This document shows, piece after piece, positions 63,287 to 64,000 of a stretch of 64,000 nucleotides of DNA. Within the stretch, counting starts at the first letter, position 1; each line of letters opens with the position of its first letter. Location of the stretch: assembly GCF_008370045.1 (NCBI RefSeq), contig NZ_VOBN01000024.1:1-64000 (forward strand), given 5' to 3'. Both the position numbers and the translations under genes were made by a program. The DNA is from Pseudomonas sp. ANT_J12. Lineage in GTDB: Bacteria > Pseudomonadota > Gammaproteobacteria > Pseudomonadales > Pseudomonadaceae. The notes under the pieces are model-generated. The model was given only the letters and a program-made list of their open reading frames with translations, was not told the origin of the DNA and made no database searches.

Positions 63287-64000
63287 TCAACTCCTTGTGC
63301 CTTTCTGGGCGTGTTCGTCCAGACCGTCCGCCAACAGGCTCAGGCCCAGCATCAGGGTGGAGATGGCAATGCACGGGAAGATCACCAGGTGCGGGAAGGC
63401 GATGGCCATGCTGCGGCCTTCGTTGATCATGCCGCCCCAGTCCGGGGTGGGCGGTGGCAGGCCGAGGCCGAGGAAACCGAGGGCGCCGATCATGATCGCG
63501 GTGTAGCCGATGCGCAGGCAGAAATCGACGATCAGCGGCCCGCCGCAATTCGGCAGGATCTCCACCAGCATGATCCGCAGCGACCCTTCGCCCTGGGTGA
63601 TGGCGCTGAGCACGTAGTCCCGGGAGCGGATGTCGATGGTCAGCGCCCGCATGATGCGGAAGATCGCCGGGGCGCTGGTGAAGGTCACCGCGATCAGGAT
63701 GTTCAGCGCCGAAGCGCCGAGGGCGATGATGATCACGATGTACAACACCAGCACCGGGAACGACAGCACGGTGTCCGCGACATAGGACAGCAGCGCATCG
63801 ACCCAGCCGTTGAAGTAACCGGCGCACAGGCCCATGGCGATGCCCACGGCGAACGCGGTCAGGGTCGCGAGGATCGACCAGAACAACACGGTGCGGGTGC
63901 CCCAGATCAGCCGCGACAGAATGTCCCGGCCGATCATGTCAGTGCCCAGCAGAAAGCTCACACCGTTGCCATCCGGGGTCATCGGCGTCAGCAGCGGGGT
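63287..64000 (-). CDS. Peptide-type ABC transporter permease (DppC-like), 5' end outside the window
   Basis: Partial: the minus-strand frame is open to the last base (the visible residues before the internal Met read TPLLTP). At least five membrane helices; conserved GTDMIGRDILSRLIWGTR, and the ATPase-coupling loop in GEGSLRIMLVEILPNCGGPLIV. DppC-type permeases have this form and pair with a DppB-like permease, presumably just beyond the window. Its stop is two bases before the ATPase start. Confidence 0.93.
   Translation of the reverse strand, partial: TPLLTPMTPDGNGVSFLLGTDMIGRDILSRLIWGTRTVLFWSILATLTAFAVGIAMGLCAGYFNGWVDALLSYVADTVLSFPVLVLYIVIIIALGASALNILIAVTFTSAPAIFRIMRALTIDIRSRDYVLSAITQGEGSLRIMLVEILPNCGGPLIVDFCLRIGYTAIMIGALGFLGLGLPPPTPDWGGMINEGRSMAIAFPHLVIFPCIAISTLMLGLSLLADGLDEHAQKGTRS

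Overview
The window looks like a chromosome segment of a Pseudomonas, most likely from the fluorescens group. The sequence is GC-rich. It carries many REP-type palindromes with the arms TGTGGGAGC or TGTAGGAGC next to GCTCGCGAA, an Anr-like [4Fe-4S] regulator with matching TTGAT-N4-ATCAA boxes, and families common in that genus (type I secretion, PepSY reductase with ApbE, polyamine-binding protein, DppDF-type ATPase). This is family recognition by eye; no database was searched. No tRNA, rRNA or CRISPR was seen.

Layout. (1) 1-3.2 kb: an AT-richer, accessory-looking edge. It holds the first codons of an IS66-type tnpB and a Ski2-like helicase fused to a PD-(D/E)XK nuclease, a candidate single-protein defence gene whose 3' end meets the IS. 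(2) 3.2-5.8 kb: MATE exporter, glyoxalase-fold protein, hotdog thioesterase. (3) 5.8-13 kb: an oxygen-limitation cluster with three tandem-domain universal stress proteins, an MgtC/DUF4010 membrane protein, a GNAT acetyltransferase, a two-TM ion channel and an Anr paralogue. Six Fnr/Anr boxes lie upstream of these genes and a seventh lies upstream of the regulator. A PAS-gene remnant sits inside the cluster. (4) 13.3-27.4 kb: an ArsO-like flavin monooxygenase, then a complete type I secretion system, a response regulator and histidine kinase, and a 1981-residue RTX animal-type haem peroxidase resembling the manganese-oxidising peroxidase MopA. (5) 27.5-35.9 kb: a VIT/CCC1 metal transporter, then an extracytoplasmic flavin electron-transfer set (ApbE, PepSY flavoreductase, DUF2271 protein with a possible flavinylation motif, small PepSY protein), an OmpR-type two-component system, YceI and an odd winged-helix regulator. 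(6) 36-53 kb: mixed metabolism and regulation, including an McoA-like multicopper oxidase broken by one in-frame amber codon inside its copper motif, a TetR/DUF4442 pair around a large palindrome, a P1 peptidase, a polyamine-binding protein with a LuxR regulator, and a methyltransferase. (7) 52.4-54.2 kb: cytochrome b plus Tat molybdoenzyme and an MXKDX pentapeptide-repeat protein. (8) 54.4-64 kb: a catabolic-looking cluster (Fae-like protein, aldo/keto reductase, aldehyde dehydrogenase, MFS transporter, LysR) beside a porin and a peptide-type ABC importer cut by the window end.

Most notable: two different manganese-oxidase-type enzymes in one window, a secreted peroxidase that is intact and a multicopper oxidase whose Cu-motif Trp codon has become TAG; the density of Anr boxes, with a changed DNA-recognition residue in the local Anr paralogue; the helicase-nuclease gene at an IS boundary; and the ApbE/PepSY/DUF2271 module.
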